A stretch of DNA of 64,000 bases from Calliopum simillimum (lineage: Eukaryota; Arthropoda; Insecta; Diptera; Lauxaniidae): contig OX638371.1 of assembly GCA_951812925.1 (NCBI GenBank), positions 117,017,124-117,081,123 on the forward strand, written 5' to 3'. The notes under the pieces were generated by a model that was not told the origin of the DNA, ran no database searches, and saw only the letters and a program-made list of their open reading frames with translations. This document shows positions 1-10,998 of this stretch, one piece after another; positions within the stretch are counted from its first letter, which is position 1; every line of letters starts with the position of its first letter. The position numbers and the translations under genes are program-made.

Positions 1-791
1 ACCACTAAAAAAGCTTAACGTTAAAAAGGTGACCTCCCTACCCGTGCGCATTACCCGATATCTTGATATATGTTTCATTCAATTTATCTCGTTTCCTGTT
101 GGTCAAACAGAAAAATTTTTGAACAAAAGTTACGGGAAATAAAATTCTACGTTTTTTTTACCTGGGACGCAATACCCATAAGTAGATATTTTGAGTGGTA
201 GAGGCCGCCAAAGTTACAAAAAATCAGTTTTTTCCATTTTGACCCACTGGGTGTTGTATTTTCAAAAACTTGTGATAACATAATTTGAAGCGCTTGCAAA
301 ATAATTTTTAAATGAAGTCATTACCTCAATTGGTTCTCAAGTTATATGTCCTAAAATGTACGTGTAAAAAATTAATTTCTTTTTTTTTTGAATTTATTGC
401 TTATGTTTTTTATCTGAACATTGATCACATAATACTTAATTACTCGAGAACCAATTGAGATAATAACTTCATTTAAACACTATTTTGCTTGTTTTTGTAA
501 GCGCTACAAATTATGTTATTAGCACTTTTGAAAAATCGACACCCAGTGGGTGCAAATGGAAAAAAACTGATTTATTGCAACTTTGGCGGCCTCTACCGCT
601 CAAAATATCAACTTATGGGTATCGCGTCCAAGGTAAAAAAACGTCGAATTTTATTGCCCGTAACTTTTGTTCAAAAATTTTTCTGTTTGACTAATAGGAA
701 ACGAGATAAATTGAATCAAACATATATCAAGATATCGGCTAATGCGCACGGGTAGGCAGGTCACGTTTTGACGTTAAGCTTTTTTAGTGGT
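1..791. repeat. Foldback (long inverted repeat) element, 791 bp
   Basis: The first ~350 bases return as an imperfect reverse complement in about 440-791, leaving a loop of roughly 90 bases. The outer ends match closely: accactaaaaaagcttaacg at base 1 against cgttaagcttttttagtggt ending at 791. Matched inner blocks include gaggccgccaaag (left) against ctttggcggcctc (right), and ctcaattggttctc against gagaaccaattgag. The arms differ at scattered positions, so the copy is not brand new. No coding potential is seen; the two overlapping open frames near 485-755 are arm sequence. Base 1 is the window edge, so the element or its target site may extend further left. Confidence 0.8.
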
Positions 792-2466
792 CCTAAAAAC
801 ATTGAGCAAAAAAAATTGCAGGGCGCAATTTTTTCTAGGTCATCGTACAATTTGACTGCACTATTAACCGAATGAATAAAACAATTTTTCATTTATTTGG
901 TACAAAATTTTCATAATGAATATTGGATTCAACAGCTGAAATCGTAATTATAAATATAAACCAACACAGGCGCTCAATGGCTCATTTTACAAAAAGGCGT
1001 TTCAAAAGTCAAGTTTGGTGTGGTTGTATTGAACAAATCTGATGTCTACATCGGATAGAGAAATGTGTTAGGAGCTAAATAATTTGTATGACGTTTCTTT
1101 TATCGCAGTTTTCAAATTTTGAGTCGAGTTGAAAAAAAGGGTTTTTCATTTCTTTAAGCTAGATATGCTATACAACTAATTGCTGTTTATCTCTAAGCTT
1201 GTAGTCCGAATACTGACTGCTAATATTTGCATCTTTTTGTATTAAAGGCACTTTTATGGAGAAACCTATGGATATAAAAAACTTTTTTCACGAAGTCTTA
1301 GGTACAAAGTTTGCACTTAAATTTTGTTTATGTCGATTCAGAAGTCATGATTTTTGCAATGAGAAAAGCCAAAACGAGCCACTGTGACCGTTAGATTGGG
1401 CGATATGTATTGCAGACAAGTTAACAGGTCCATTTCTGAAGCTAACGTTCTGCAAATATTTGTTGCTAATTTGGGAAACTTCTTGTTTTATTAATTTTGC
1501 CCTTTCTAAGTACATATATTAGAATTTTTTATAAATTTACTTTTTATAATAAATTTTTCCTTTGTTTAGGCATTGAATTTAAAAATTCATTGGAAAATCT
1601 TTTTATGGCACTAGCATTTGCTTTGTTGCGTTGCGCTTTTTCTTCAACTGCGTTGCCATTACTTCAAGTGTTGCCCCCAAGCACTTGCCATAAAACTGAA
1701 AAAGTTACAAATATGCAAATTGCAACTCAGTTCGACAATTGCTGTCGCTGTTGCTGCTCCGGCTGCAATTGCACGTGACGTGTCAACTGCTGTCAGAGAC
1801 CAAAGCATTTAAAACGCTCTAAAATGAACTGACAGACAAAACGCATTGGCTTTGCTTGTTAAACAAACAATTGTTGTTGATTTTCATTAACGATTTGCAT
1901 GCAAAATTAATTTGTTGTTTTGTTGCCAACTGATCAGAAGATATGAACAATTTACAATTTATTTAATTGGCATTTGGATGTAAGCTTACATTATAATTAC
2001 GTTCAACTTAGTGAGCATATACATCGCATATTAGCATAAAAGACTAAGCAGCATTCGTTAGCAGTTTTATAATTCTCGCAGCCATAGGTTATTGCTAATG
2101 ATATTAACTCGTGATGATGTTGTTGGGCAGCTTAGCAGCCAAATATTTTGCGAATAATCCGAATTCGAGCTAAGGACCAGCTCATCACATTGGGATTTTT
2201 AGATTTTTGAGGTAATGTATCTAATCCATCATAAAGTAAAGTTCTTTTCCTTTAAAATGAGCACACGCTCATCTACGATTTTTCTTTGGAAAGTTTTGCT
2301 CATTTTTAGATCATGAAATCATTTTGATGGGAAAGAGCGTAATGAGAGAGCCAATTCTGCGCACGGATTTGGATTGATGAGATGAAAAGTAATTTTTTTG
2401 CAACGCAACTAGCGGCATCTATGATAGACTAGTGATATCAGAGTTTTCAATCCAACAAAATAAAAA
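792..2466. other. No gene seen; AT-rich intergenic or intronic DNA
   Basis: I see no supported gene. The only compositional change is a patch at about 1,735-1,800 with CTG-like triplets and the phrase acgtgacgtgtcaactgctg. Short open frames near 1,497-1,812 come from this patch and lack a convincing start or splice context. Confidence 0.5.
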
Positions 2467-2985
2467 TACGAATAGATAACGCATGAGGTAAAGTTTTTTT
2501 GCGATAAGAGTTTCGATGGCTTGTTTTGTTATCAAAATTTTCAAAAAAATAAATTAGAAAAAAATTATTTCCTAAATAAGCAAACTCTCATTATATAAAT
2601 TTCATGAAAAAATCGCATGAGACGAAAATCACTGATACAAAAAATCACTTGAGATAAAAAATCGCATGAGATAAAATTTTCTTCGGATAAAAATTTTTTG
2701 TTTTGATTTTATAAACAAAGTTTTGATTTAGTTTTCTAAAGAAATTTTGCCATCCATTTGATGCTAAAAGCAATTAAATTTCTAAATATGAAATGCAAAA
2801 TTTTTTCTAATTCAATTTTGATCATGATATTATTGCAAATAAATAAATATTTCATGTGATAAGTTGCCTGAAAAAATTTCATGAAAAAATTACATGCTCC
2901 AAAAATTGCTTGATACAAAAAATTACATCAGACGAAAAATCGCATGAGATAAAATTGTCTCAGGATAAAAGTTTAAGTGTTGTTT
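2467..2985. repeat. Degenerate repeat array built on gcatgagataaaa
   Basis: The phrase atcgcatgagataaaatt followed by a gataaaa block and a TTGTTTT-rich tail occurs near 2,660 and again near 2,941, with an older version (gcatgaggtaaag, then gcgataagag) near 2,481. Related shorter pieces (catgaaaaaat, tgatacaaaaaat, agacgaaaa) recur between them. Spacing is irregular (about 181 and 280 bp), so this is either a decayed tandem repeat or the inside of an old element. No TIR was found. Confidence 0.5.
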
Positions 2986-4692
2986 TATTATTAAAATTTT
3001 GAGGGAAAAAAAGAAAATAATTTTCTAATAAAAATTTGCTTTCAACTTGATATACAAACTATCTAAACTTTGACATCCGACTTAGGGAACAACTCTGACA
3101 TTGGAACATCGACATAAATTGAGAGTACCCATTTGATCAAAATTTTTTTCGTCATTTATTTGTGTGATCACATTTTCGTAATGTCATATGTATTTTTTCA
3201 CGTATAAATTTTATTTTAGCCGACTCTGTTAATGACACAAACGCTATACGTAAATCATTTAATGAGTTTACAATTAAAATAACATAAATTTCACAGACAA
3301 CAACCAACCGGTTACCGAGTTCCATTTCCTATGGTCTCCAACAAATTTTCACGAACTTCGTACAAAATGCAAAAGTACAAAAGTTGTATGTGAGTAATTG
3401 ACTGTGAAAGTATTGCTGTCATTCGACATAAAATATTATGCCACTCAACGGTAGTAGAGTACTTTATAACAACAAATGTATTCACGGCATTAACAACAAC
3501 AATAATAACAACCATAAACAAGTCATGGCTAAGAAATACAGCAGCGCCATCTACAATCAGCACTTGTTTCAAATATTTCGTTAGATGTGCGATGTTGCAA
3601 CAAAAAAAAAAAAATATAAAAATATGGATTGTGGCGCGATAAGTAGAGGGAGGTAAGTGCAGACTGACATACTGCAAAATGCTTTACTTTTTTGCACTTC
3701 CGTCTGGCAACACTAGCACAATTACACTGGCAACCATTTTATATTGTTTAGTTACCGATGATAAATGACATATCACGTAATGCTGCCTGCTACCTCTCTC
3801 AACTTGTGATTTAATGCACAAGCGCGCACTCAAGTGTTGAAATTGAGAAAATCTCTAATTGAAATCTAATTTGTGCAGTGAAGGTGGAAAACTCGGTTCC
3901 GCAGCAGCAGCAGTTGGTACTTTTACTTTGTTTTCGCTTTTATTGGAGGATATTTTTGCTATCGCACAGACGACAGCACAAAGCGTAAACAACAAGTCAA
4001 ATGTCAAAGCAAATACGACGATGTCACCATCATCGATTGTCCCGTCCCGTCCAGACCACCGGCATTACCATAAATAGCACCTTAAAGCCAGCATTGTGTC
4101 ACACAAGCGTGAAACAAATTTCTCGCTTGTTGTTGTAATTGTTATTTATCGCATGCGAAATTTGATTTATATCTTCACTACTTATTGTTGTTGTTGTTGT
4201 TGCTGGTTTTTATCTTTTGCGCTGGACGTTTCTTCCTTTTACTTGGCGAATCTACTGCAATTGGTGTTTTTGTTGGTCCACTGTATTGTACTCTACTGTA
4301 CTCTACAGCACTTGCAAAGTGGTATCTGCGACGCATGCGCACCCAATTAGCTGCATTTTCAAAATTGTAATTCGCACTCAACGCGCGTTCCCATAATTGT
4401 TTGGTTTGTATCTATGACGTCGTGTCATGGCTGTATATGTAGTTGTTCAATAGAACTGCAACAACAACAATAAAATAAGACAACAGTACAACAACAGCGA
4501 GCAATAGGAATTTGTTTCATGGGACACAAGACAAGTTGTTTGCTCTGTGCTGGCAAAATGTAACAATTAAAGTGGGGGTACTGCTGACTCCAATTGCAAT
4601 GCGGATTAGCAGCGTTGTTGTTGCCTACGCAATGGTTGTTTGAGCAAAACATTGTTTTAGAAAAAAATACATAAATTTACACTGAGAGAAAA
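2986..4692. other. No gene seen; contains a TTG microsatellite
   Basis: This stretch holds a short (TTG)n run at about 4,186-4,204 and several CAA/GCA-rich patches at 3,490-3,520, 3,900-3,920 and 4,455-4,500. Open frames here (for example 3,859-4,077) have no ATG start and show no recognisable domain. Sequence of this kind is common in fly introns and 5' regions. Confidence 0.45.
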
Positions 4693-5575
4693 CCCAATGT
4701 GCACAAAAACGGATGAGGATCCGTTTCGAATCCATTGCGAGTTCATAAAGGTATAAAAAACGTAATCCGTGGTAACGGATCCATTTCGAACCCGTAACGT
4801 ACATCAAAAACGAATTCAAAACGCTTTGTTTAGATAAAAAAAAAAAACATTTTGAAGCGCTTATTAGCGAATAAAAAAAAATTAAATTCCGCAGAGCGGG
4901 CCCGTTTCGAATCCGAAACTTATGTAAAAACCAATTCAAAACGGATTTGCTTTTAAATATGTTAATGCTGTATATTTACAGAAAAAAACCGTTTTGATGC
5001 GCCTATTAGCAATTAAAAAATAATAAAAAGAAAAAAAAGGAAGAAAAATAAAGGGTAAAAATCCACCTCTGGTAGGATTCGAACCTGGGCAAATCCGTTT
5101 CGATTCCGTAAATACTTCAAATACGAACTCAAAACGGATTTGCTTCATTTAATTTTTATGATAAAAAATATTTTTGATTTGTTTTTTTTTTTTTTTTATT
5201 TTATTGCGTATGATTTTTTGTTAACTTTTCAAACTCTGTTTGAAAAAATGTTTTTGATTCCAAATTTGAGTTTTTTTTTGTTATTTTGTTTTTCTTAATT
5301 AAAAATAAGCGCTTCACCCTGTTTTCTTTTTTTTTTTTCAAGCAGCATTAACATTATTAAAAGCGAATCCGTTTTGAATTCGTTTTTGATGTACGTTACA
5401 GGTTCGAAACGGATCCATAAAAGAAGAAAAAACGATTCGTTTTTTTTAGGAATCCTTCCCGCAAACGGATCAGTAACGGATACGTAACGGATACGTAACG
5501 GATTCCGTAACGGATAAAAAGAACGAAAATATGAACCCGTTTCGGATCCGAAACGAGTCCGTTTGGCACACTGGG
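4693..5575. mobile_element. Non-autonomous TIR element saturated with ACGGAT/ATCCGT words
   Basis: The ends match as inverted repeats: cccaatgtgcacaaaaacgg at the left and, reverse-complemented, cccagtgtgccaaacgga at the right. Inside are more than ten copies of a word around ACGGAT or ATCCGT, often as GGATCCGTTTCGAATCC or a close variant (near 4,718, 4,775, 4,899, 5,091, 5,363, 5,401 and 5,537). A short direct array, taacggatacg repeated, lies at about 5,470-5,515. Inner arms also pair, for example gaagcgcttatt near 4,853 with aataagcgcttc near 5,306. No transposase is present. Near 5,070-5,090 the minus strand reads ggttcgaatcctacc, which resembles a tRNA B box, but the element's own word already contains ttcgaatcc. 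Confidence 0.65.
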
Positions 5576-6984
5576 AATGCTTAACATCAATATTTATTTA
5601 TCTTCACCACAGATATAATGGGAAAAGTCAAGAATGTTTTGCTGGCAGCTCACTCTCTGTAAATGTTTTTACTGCTAAATGCCAAATGTAAAGCGAAGAG
5701 TGAAATAACATCACAAAAATCGTAGTTGCGTGCCTGTCCACCTTACCGTAGACAGCACAAGTACGTACACATTTTGATATCATGAAGCTGTTGCGAGAAT
5801 CAACGAGAAAGTTACGGTTTACGCCAGCAGATGGCAAATGTTTGAAATAGAAATACAAATACGGGAAGCAGATTAACTTTCTATTCAACTGCCGCGCTGT
5901 TAAGTTTAAGGCTGCGTTTATTCGAGTCGCGCAATGCAACGAGAATCACTCTATCGCAAGTAGCGTTTTCGCCAGCGTAATCGCTAGCGTCAGAGTGCTT
6001 ATGATTTAGCGGAACTTTTAAGTTTTATGTGCCAATTTAAAGCTTTGATAGTTGGGCACGAAACCATGATGAGCTTTTCTGAATTTTATATTATGTATTT
6101 TAAACAAGATTCATTTTATTAAAGATATGTGGTTTTTGGTTTTTTGTAAATTTTCTCAATAAAAAAAAAAAATGTTGGTCCTGTTTTATCATTTTGGCCT
6201 TTTTTCATTACATTTTGGAGTGGCAACCGTGGTTGTGAAATCAATTTAAAGACAAAATTGTATAACAACATGTTTAAAGTTTTGAAAATTGTTCATTATG
6301 GCATGTTTATTAATTGGCCGGTATTTTAACTTTCCACAAAAAAAAAAAAAAACAATAAATTTTCCCAGTGCATTTTAAACATGTTTTGGCAAATTTAAAT
6401 GTTTGTATGTTTTTCTATAAAGTTTTCTTTTGTCTGTTGTCATTTAAAATTTAACATGTAACACAAAACGGCGATAAAAAAACTGTTAGCAATTAAGGAA
6501 AACAGAGTTTAAGCCAAAAGAAAAATAACGCAAAACTGAAAACTTGGCACATTTAACGAGCCATTTAGCACAACGCTAAGAGCAGCAACTCAGAATTTGA
6601 GGTTGTTTAGTGTTTGAATTTTAATTGAAAAAACTAAAAAATATAACTATTGTGAACTTTTAATGGCATTGTTGCACTTGCATTATCTCTCAACTGATGC
6701 ACAATGATGTACGTGTATCCTCTTGCAGTTAAGAAAATAAATTTATTATTCATAAATTACATTAATTAACAATTTTGATAAACTTGGCTAAAACAGCTTT
6801 CTAATGTCCAGCTTAATGAGAAAAATATTAAAAAACAAACCGTTACTTATGTTGTGTTATGAAATTGTTCTTCTAGTTTTAATCTCGAATAATCAATTTT
6901 ATGAGCTATATAAGCCGCTCACCGCACAATTCGAGTAACTCTATAAGAAAATAAAAAGTTAAAAGAAATCTTAAAAAGTACCTA
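5576..6984. other. No gene seen
   Basis: AT-rich DNA without a supported gene. A short patch with repeated CGC/GCG words lies at about 5,940-5,990. Poly-A runs occur near 6,160 and 6,340. The open frame at 5,628-5,939 (minus) shows no recognised family. Confidence 0.45.
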
Positions 6985-7746
6985 CAGGGTGGCTGATTCG
7001 AAGTGTTACCAATTCAAAAGACTATATTTTTAGTTTCCATGCACAGATTTTATTGATCAAACGCTATAATTGTTGGAAAATGTTCAAATTTTAAGAATCT
7101 ACTTGAGATTTTCGATATGGCCACCTTTGGCCTTAACTATGGCCCGTAGACGGTCGAAGAACGAGTCGCATGCTGCACGAATTTGATTTTGTGGAAGTTT
7201 GCGCCATTCTCGTTGAAGGGCGACTTTTAGCGCATCAACGCTCTGGTATTTTTTAGTCAAGACCTTCCTGTCCAACATACCCCAGATTGAGAAATCCAGC
7301 GGATTCGCATTAGGCGAATTTGAGAGCCATTGTTGAGCAGAAATGAAGCTAGGAACGTTTTTTTCTAACCATTCTTGATTCACACGAGCTTTGTGTGACG
7401 GTGCCGAGTCTTGTTGGAATGTCCATGGCTTGCGACCGAAATGTTTGCGTGCCCACGGTAGTAAAGCACCCTCCAACACTGATTCACGATACACCTGGGC
7501 GTTTACTTCGACGCCAGCGGCCAAAAAAACGAGTGGTGAGCGCCCATCAGCAGTCATTGCAGCCCAAACCATCACATGCGGTGGTGCCTGCGTCCTGGTG
7601 GCCAAACGAACATTCAAATTTTCGTAGGACCTCTCTGTCAAGTAAACCCGATCATTTTGTTTGTTTACATATTGCTGGATACAGTAATTTTTCTCATCAG
7701 AGAAGACAATTTGTGACAGATTTCCGGCGGCGTGCAAGCGCTCAGA
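6985..7746 (-). mobile_element. maT-type (DD37D) Tc1/mariner-superfamily element, 5'-truncated
   Basis: The left (3') end carries a terminal-repeat-like sequence, cagggtggctgattcgaag, preceded by TA, the usual target dinucleotide of this superfamily. The transposase 3' part follows on the minus strand. At 7,746 the homology stops at the edge of a palindromic MITE and the N-terminal part is not seen beyond it, so the second TIR is missing from this window. The copy therefore appears non-functional although its remaining frame is open. Confidence 0.75.
7099..7746 (-). pseudogene. maT-like transposase, C-terminal ~215 residues, catalytic DD37D triad present
   Basis: This fragment encodes the catalytic part of a Tc1/mariner-superfamily transposase, the DDE/D nuclease that cuts and joins transposon ends at TA sites. 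The open frame runs from the MITE junction (residues ASERLHAAGNLSQ) to a TAG stop at 7,099 without interruption. The first catalytic Asp lies in FSDEK, the second in QQDSAPSHKA and the third in NPLDFSIWG. There are 37 residues between the second and third, the spacing of the maT group. Two neighbouring positions look unusual (SPNANPLD where SPDLNPLD is common). The helix-turn-helix N-terminus of roughly 120-130 residues is missing, so no full transposase can be made. The long open frame suggests a fairly recent loss of function. Confidence 0.8.
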
Positions 7747-7962
7747 AGCAAGGCATCTTACGAAAAAAGTTTATAGGGCATAAAATGCTAAGGATCATCC
7801 AAGAAATATGAGTGAATTTTTTTAGAGTTTTTGGAACTTTTTTTTTTTTTGGTTTGACCAATTTTTGAAAAATTTTAAAATGTCCCAAAAAATTCACACG
7901 TATACTTTGGACGATCCTAAGCATTTAATGCTAAGTACACTTTTTTCGTAAGATGACTTGCT
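7747..7962. mobile_element. Palindromic MITE, about 216 bp
   Basis: The left end agcaaggcatcttacgaaaa and the right end ttttcgtaagatgacttgct are near-perfect reverse complements. The inner arms also pair (aatgctaaggatc on the left, gatcctaagcattt on the right). It abuts the broken end of the maT transposase, so it probably inserted into or recombined with it. The similarity of the arms may reach about 6 bases further out on each side. No clear target-site duplication is seen. Confidence 0.75.
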
Positions 7963-8309
7963 TTTTGAGTAAAAAAGCGATTTCCAGAGAGTGTAATTGA
8001 AAAACTTAAAAAAAACAATTTTTGAAACCGAATATTATTTATAGTATAGAGGGTGTCAGCGCTTCAAAATTATTGAGCCAAGTGCAGCCACTGTAGAATT
8101 TTGGCTCGTCTATAACAATCACAATATGTCAATATTTTCCAAATTTCTCGAAACTACAACACCCATGTAAAACTGTTTTTGTTTTTGTTGTTTTTTTTTT
8201 TTTTTTCATACACACAAAAATGGAACTCAAAGTTCATGCGATATAGTGGATCATCAAGCATTGTTGTTTTTTTTGGATGCGAAGAAGAAGAAACTTTGGC
8301 CTAGCCAAA
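7963..8309. other. No gene seen
   Basis: AT-rich spacer between the MITE and the next dispersed repeat. I looked here for the missing N-terminal part of the maT transposase on the minus strand and did not find it. Confidence 0.4.
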
Positions 8310-8625
8310 CATTAAATACCCTACACAGCAGTATTTTGAAAATTTTGTCACGCCCTCTTGTCCGAACTCACCCAGTTATTTCTCAGAGTTCGAGTTTATA
8401 GTTCTTAGTATTTGAGTGAAACATGATTGGTGGATGGATTATCTCAAAGTATATTTTCAGTTTCAGCTCTTGCTTGTATCGGAGGTGCCACGCCCTCTTT
8501 CCCGATTTTATCCAGTTTTTTCTTAAAGCTTGCATTTATAGTTCTAATTGTCTGAGTAGAATTTAGTTTGATTATCTCAAAAAACGTTTTCAGTAAGAGG
8601 GGCCACATACCTTTACTTCGATAGA
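8310..8625 (+). repeat. Dispersed fly repeat with ~140-bp subrepeats, copy A (partial)
   Basis: It shares phrases with three other copies in this window: a start near taaataccctacac, then cacgccctcttgtccgaactcacccag, then a block ending gattatctcaaaa with cgttttcagta. About two subunits are present, the second starting near 8,483 (ggaggtgccacgccctc). It ends just before the TIR element at 8,641. No coding potential is seen. Confidence 0.6.
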
Positions 8626-8640
8626 TGATAATTCGGATAG

Positions 8641-9313
8641 TACACAGAGCGAAGTAAAAAGCATTACTTGCGAAGCTAAATGAGTTTCTACCACTTTGTG
8701 AGTTTTTTTACTACGTTTCGTTGCTGATTTGAATTTAACAACGCTCCATGATTATATTTGTATAGTGCGTTGCTAGATTACTCACGAACGTGGTTGAAAC
8801 TTGTTGCCAAGCGTTGTTAAATCAAATCAGCAACGAAACGTAGTCAAAACACCACGAAACGTAGTAAAATCCAAATCGGCTATAAAACGAAGTCAAAACA
8901 CTCACGTATGTACGTGGTAGAAGCTAATTTTAAAACAAATAGACTTTCAGTCAACCTCACAATAATGATGTCAGTGGCTGACTTCGTTAATGTCCGCATC
9001 TATCACACGACAGGTTCCACGTCCAAATCTCTTCAGTACCAACCAAAAAAATATTTATTTAAAGCAAAAATTTAAAATTAAAAAAGAAAATAATTCAGAT
9101 TCATTGTTGTTGACAGAATTAAAAAAATAATTTTTGTTTTTGTATTTAATTAGCAACGCGCATTGTTGAATCACATACAATCGTAGTTGAACCTCATTTA
9201 GCAACGCGCTTTGTAAAAACTCCTACAAATGAGCCATGCTCAAAATTTGGGTCGCAACGTTGTTAAGATAACTACGTTTCTGCCACTTTTGATAATGTTG
9301 TTTTCTCTGTGTA
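8641..9313. mobile_element. Non-autonomous TIR element with CGAAACGTAG words, 673 bp
   Basis: The outer 9 bases are perfect inverted repeats (tacacagag / ctctgtgta). An inner inverted pair joins actacgtttcgttgctgatt near 8,710 with aatcagcaacgaaacgtagt near 8,825. Further copies of gaaacgtagt or acgaagtc follow at about 8,855-8,890, and gcaacgcg words recur at about 9,150-9,210. No transposase is present. The element sits directly beside copy A of the dispersed repeat. Confidence 0.65.
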
Positions 9314-9746
9314 ATGATCCAATTGGAAAAGTTAAAAGTCAAAGTTAAATAAAGAATATTCTCGCTATCCTATGCCATTGCAAAAAATGAACTACGCTGT
9401 TTACTTTGCTTGTGATATACAAACTTCAAATATGCCACAAAACAACGATTTTTGCACCTTAAAGCAGGAATATCTTGAAAACTAGAATGAATTTGGCAAA
9501 TCTGGTTCAAGTTAGCGAGACCTCGATTATTCGTAGTGCATTCTGTCAACCCTAGTTCTCCAATTGCAGAATTGAGGTAGCCCCCTTCCTAGCTTTAGAG
9601 CACTTGTAGTAGGATCCCTGGATACAAGATGGGATAAAGGTTTCTGAAACAGATATATGTATAAATATTTCGAATATTCAATAGCATCTCTCTGATATCC
9701 TTTTTCTTGAAATAATCATATTTTTCTTTTCTTTTTCTCATTACAG
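9314..9746. other. Spacer ending in a strong splice acceptor
   Basis: No gene is seen in most of this stretch. Its last ~60 bases form a long polypyrimidine tract (atatttttcttttctttttc) ending in ttacag at 9,746, a good match to a 3' splice site on the plus strand. Confidence 0.45.
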
Positions 9747-9810
9747 AGTCGTAGTGAAGACCCTGCTTTTAAAAGGCGCTTCGCACGTCGACCCCCACTA
9801 CATTAAGTAG
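9747..9810 (+). CDS. Possible terminal or alternative coding exon behind a strong acceptor
   Basis: The 64 bases after the acceptor are more GC-rich than their surroundings. In frame 2 (one base left over from a preceding exon) they read VVVKTLLLKGASHVDPHYIK and then TAG at 9,808-9,810. Third codon positions in this frame are mostly C or G, as is usual for well-expressed fly genes. Frame 1 is also open for 19 codons (SRSEDPAFKRRFARRPPLH, TAA at 9,804) but with weaker codon bias. AATAAA-like poly(A) signals occur near 9,995-10,030, which would suit a last exon with a short 3'UTR. I do not recognise the protein. VVKTLLLKGA resembles the second helix of an ankyrin repeat, but 20 residues are too few to claim that. 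Confidence 0.3.
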
Positions 9811-9845
9811 AGGACCCAGTGACAGCACAAGAACACTTGCTTCCG

Positions 9846-9864
9846 CCAGCTGCTGCTGCTGCTG
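9846..9864. repeat. CTG microsatellite
   Basis: A short run of GCTGCTGCTGCTG followed by TTG lies just 3' of the possible exon. It is probably non-coding. Confidence 0.7.
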
Positions 9865-10129
9865 TTGTGGAATTAAATGAAAAAACAAAGACAACGTCAA
9901 CAAAAAGCGAATATGCAATGCGACTATCTTTGAGATATTTTATCTGATGCGCCATTGGAGATAAGCAAACGAGCAAATTAAACGCAAGGCAGAAAAAATA
10001 AAATAAAATTGAAAAAACCAACAACATAAAATTTTAATAAAAATGCAAAAATTATTAAATGTGAACTTGTAAAAAATTGTCAGCGAAGACTTTACGCTCT
10101 TATGTGGGGTTTTTAATTTTTAACATTCG

Positions 10130-10998
10130 TTCATTTAATGCGCATGCGCGTGCGCTGGCGTGCTGCGCCGCTTACAGAATGTACAGAAATGCGCGTTATT
10201 CCCACAGCTTGACAGCTGAAAAAGCCACACAACGGGTGTGGTAAGACGTAAAGGAGGGAGGAAAACTGAAGAAGAGGAGGGGGGCTGAAAAAAAAGAACT
10301 TGGAAGTCGTCACAGAACAAGAAACGACAAATTTTTATGAGAATTTATAGTAAAAATGCATTAAAAATTAAAAAAAAAAAAAACAGAGACAACGCTAGAA
10401 TTGCAAGAACAGCAACAACAAGGAACATCACTGCAACAGCAACTGCTGCAACAACAACAACAACGTTATTGTAAATTTTGTCATAAAAATGCAGTTCTTA
10501 TGTTTATTGAATTTTCATGTACTTGGCTTATAAATTAGCATAGGCGCAACAACAACAACAACAGCAACAACAACAAATTCATTTGTGTTCATTTAACGTC
10601 GCTTTGCTTGGCCATCAGCTATAATTTAATTTGTTTTTTCTTTTTCCTTTTTTTTATTAGCCACGTTAAGTGTTGTGAGTTAACCATAAAAAGAAAAAAA
10701 AAGAATGAAAATTGCTTACCATGCATTGAAATGTTCTCAATAATTGCTTAAATTATTTAAGTGTGAAATTAAAATTTAGCTTTATTGAGTTTATAAAATT
10801 TATGCCACATTATCAAAAAAAAAAAATACATTAAGTGCCCAATATTCAAAAAAAGAAAATGCTTAGTAGTGCAAAGTTATCGGATGAAAAAAAAGTGCGC
10901 TTGTTGCAAAATTTATCCGCAATTGTCTTCATTTTAATGTCGAAGCTGAACAGTTGAAAACGGAATTTAAATAGCAACAGATACAAAAACTTTTCAAG
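10130..10998 (+). promoter_or_regulatory. Candidate promoter and non-coding first exon ending in a splice donor
   Basis: A GC-rich block with alternating GC/GT words (10,140-10,200) and a purine-rich block (10,250-10,290) interrupt the AT-rich background. Behind them comes CAA-rich sequence typical of fly 5'UTRs. The sequence ttttcaag at 10,991-10,998 is followed by gtaagg, a good 5' splice site. No long frame opens in the region. The start of transcription cannot be placed from sequence alone, so the whole interval is given as a candidate only. Confidence 0.25.
10438..10575. repeat. CAA/CAG microsatellite clusters
   Basis: Two (CAA)n runs at about 10,446-10,463 and 10,549-10,576 are separated by ordinary AT-rich DNA. 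They lie inside the candidate 5'UTR exon. Confidence 0.7.

Noticed and set aside
5065..5100. tRNA B-box-like ggttcgaatcctacc on the minus strand
   Set aside because: It sits inside an element whose own repeated word contains ttcgaatcc; there is no A box and the T-stem does not close beyond three pairs.
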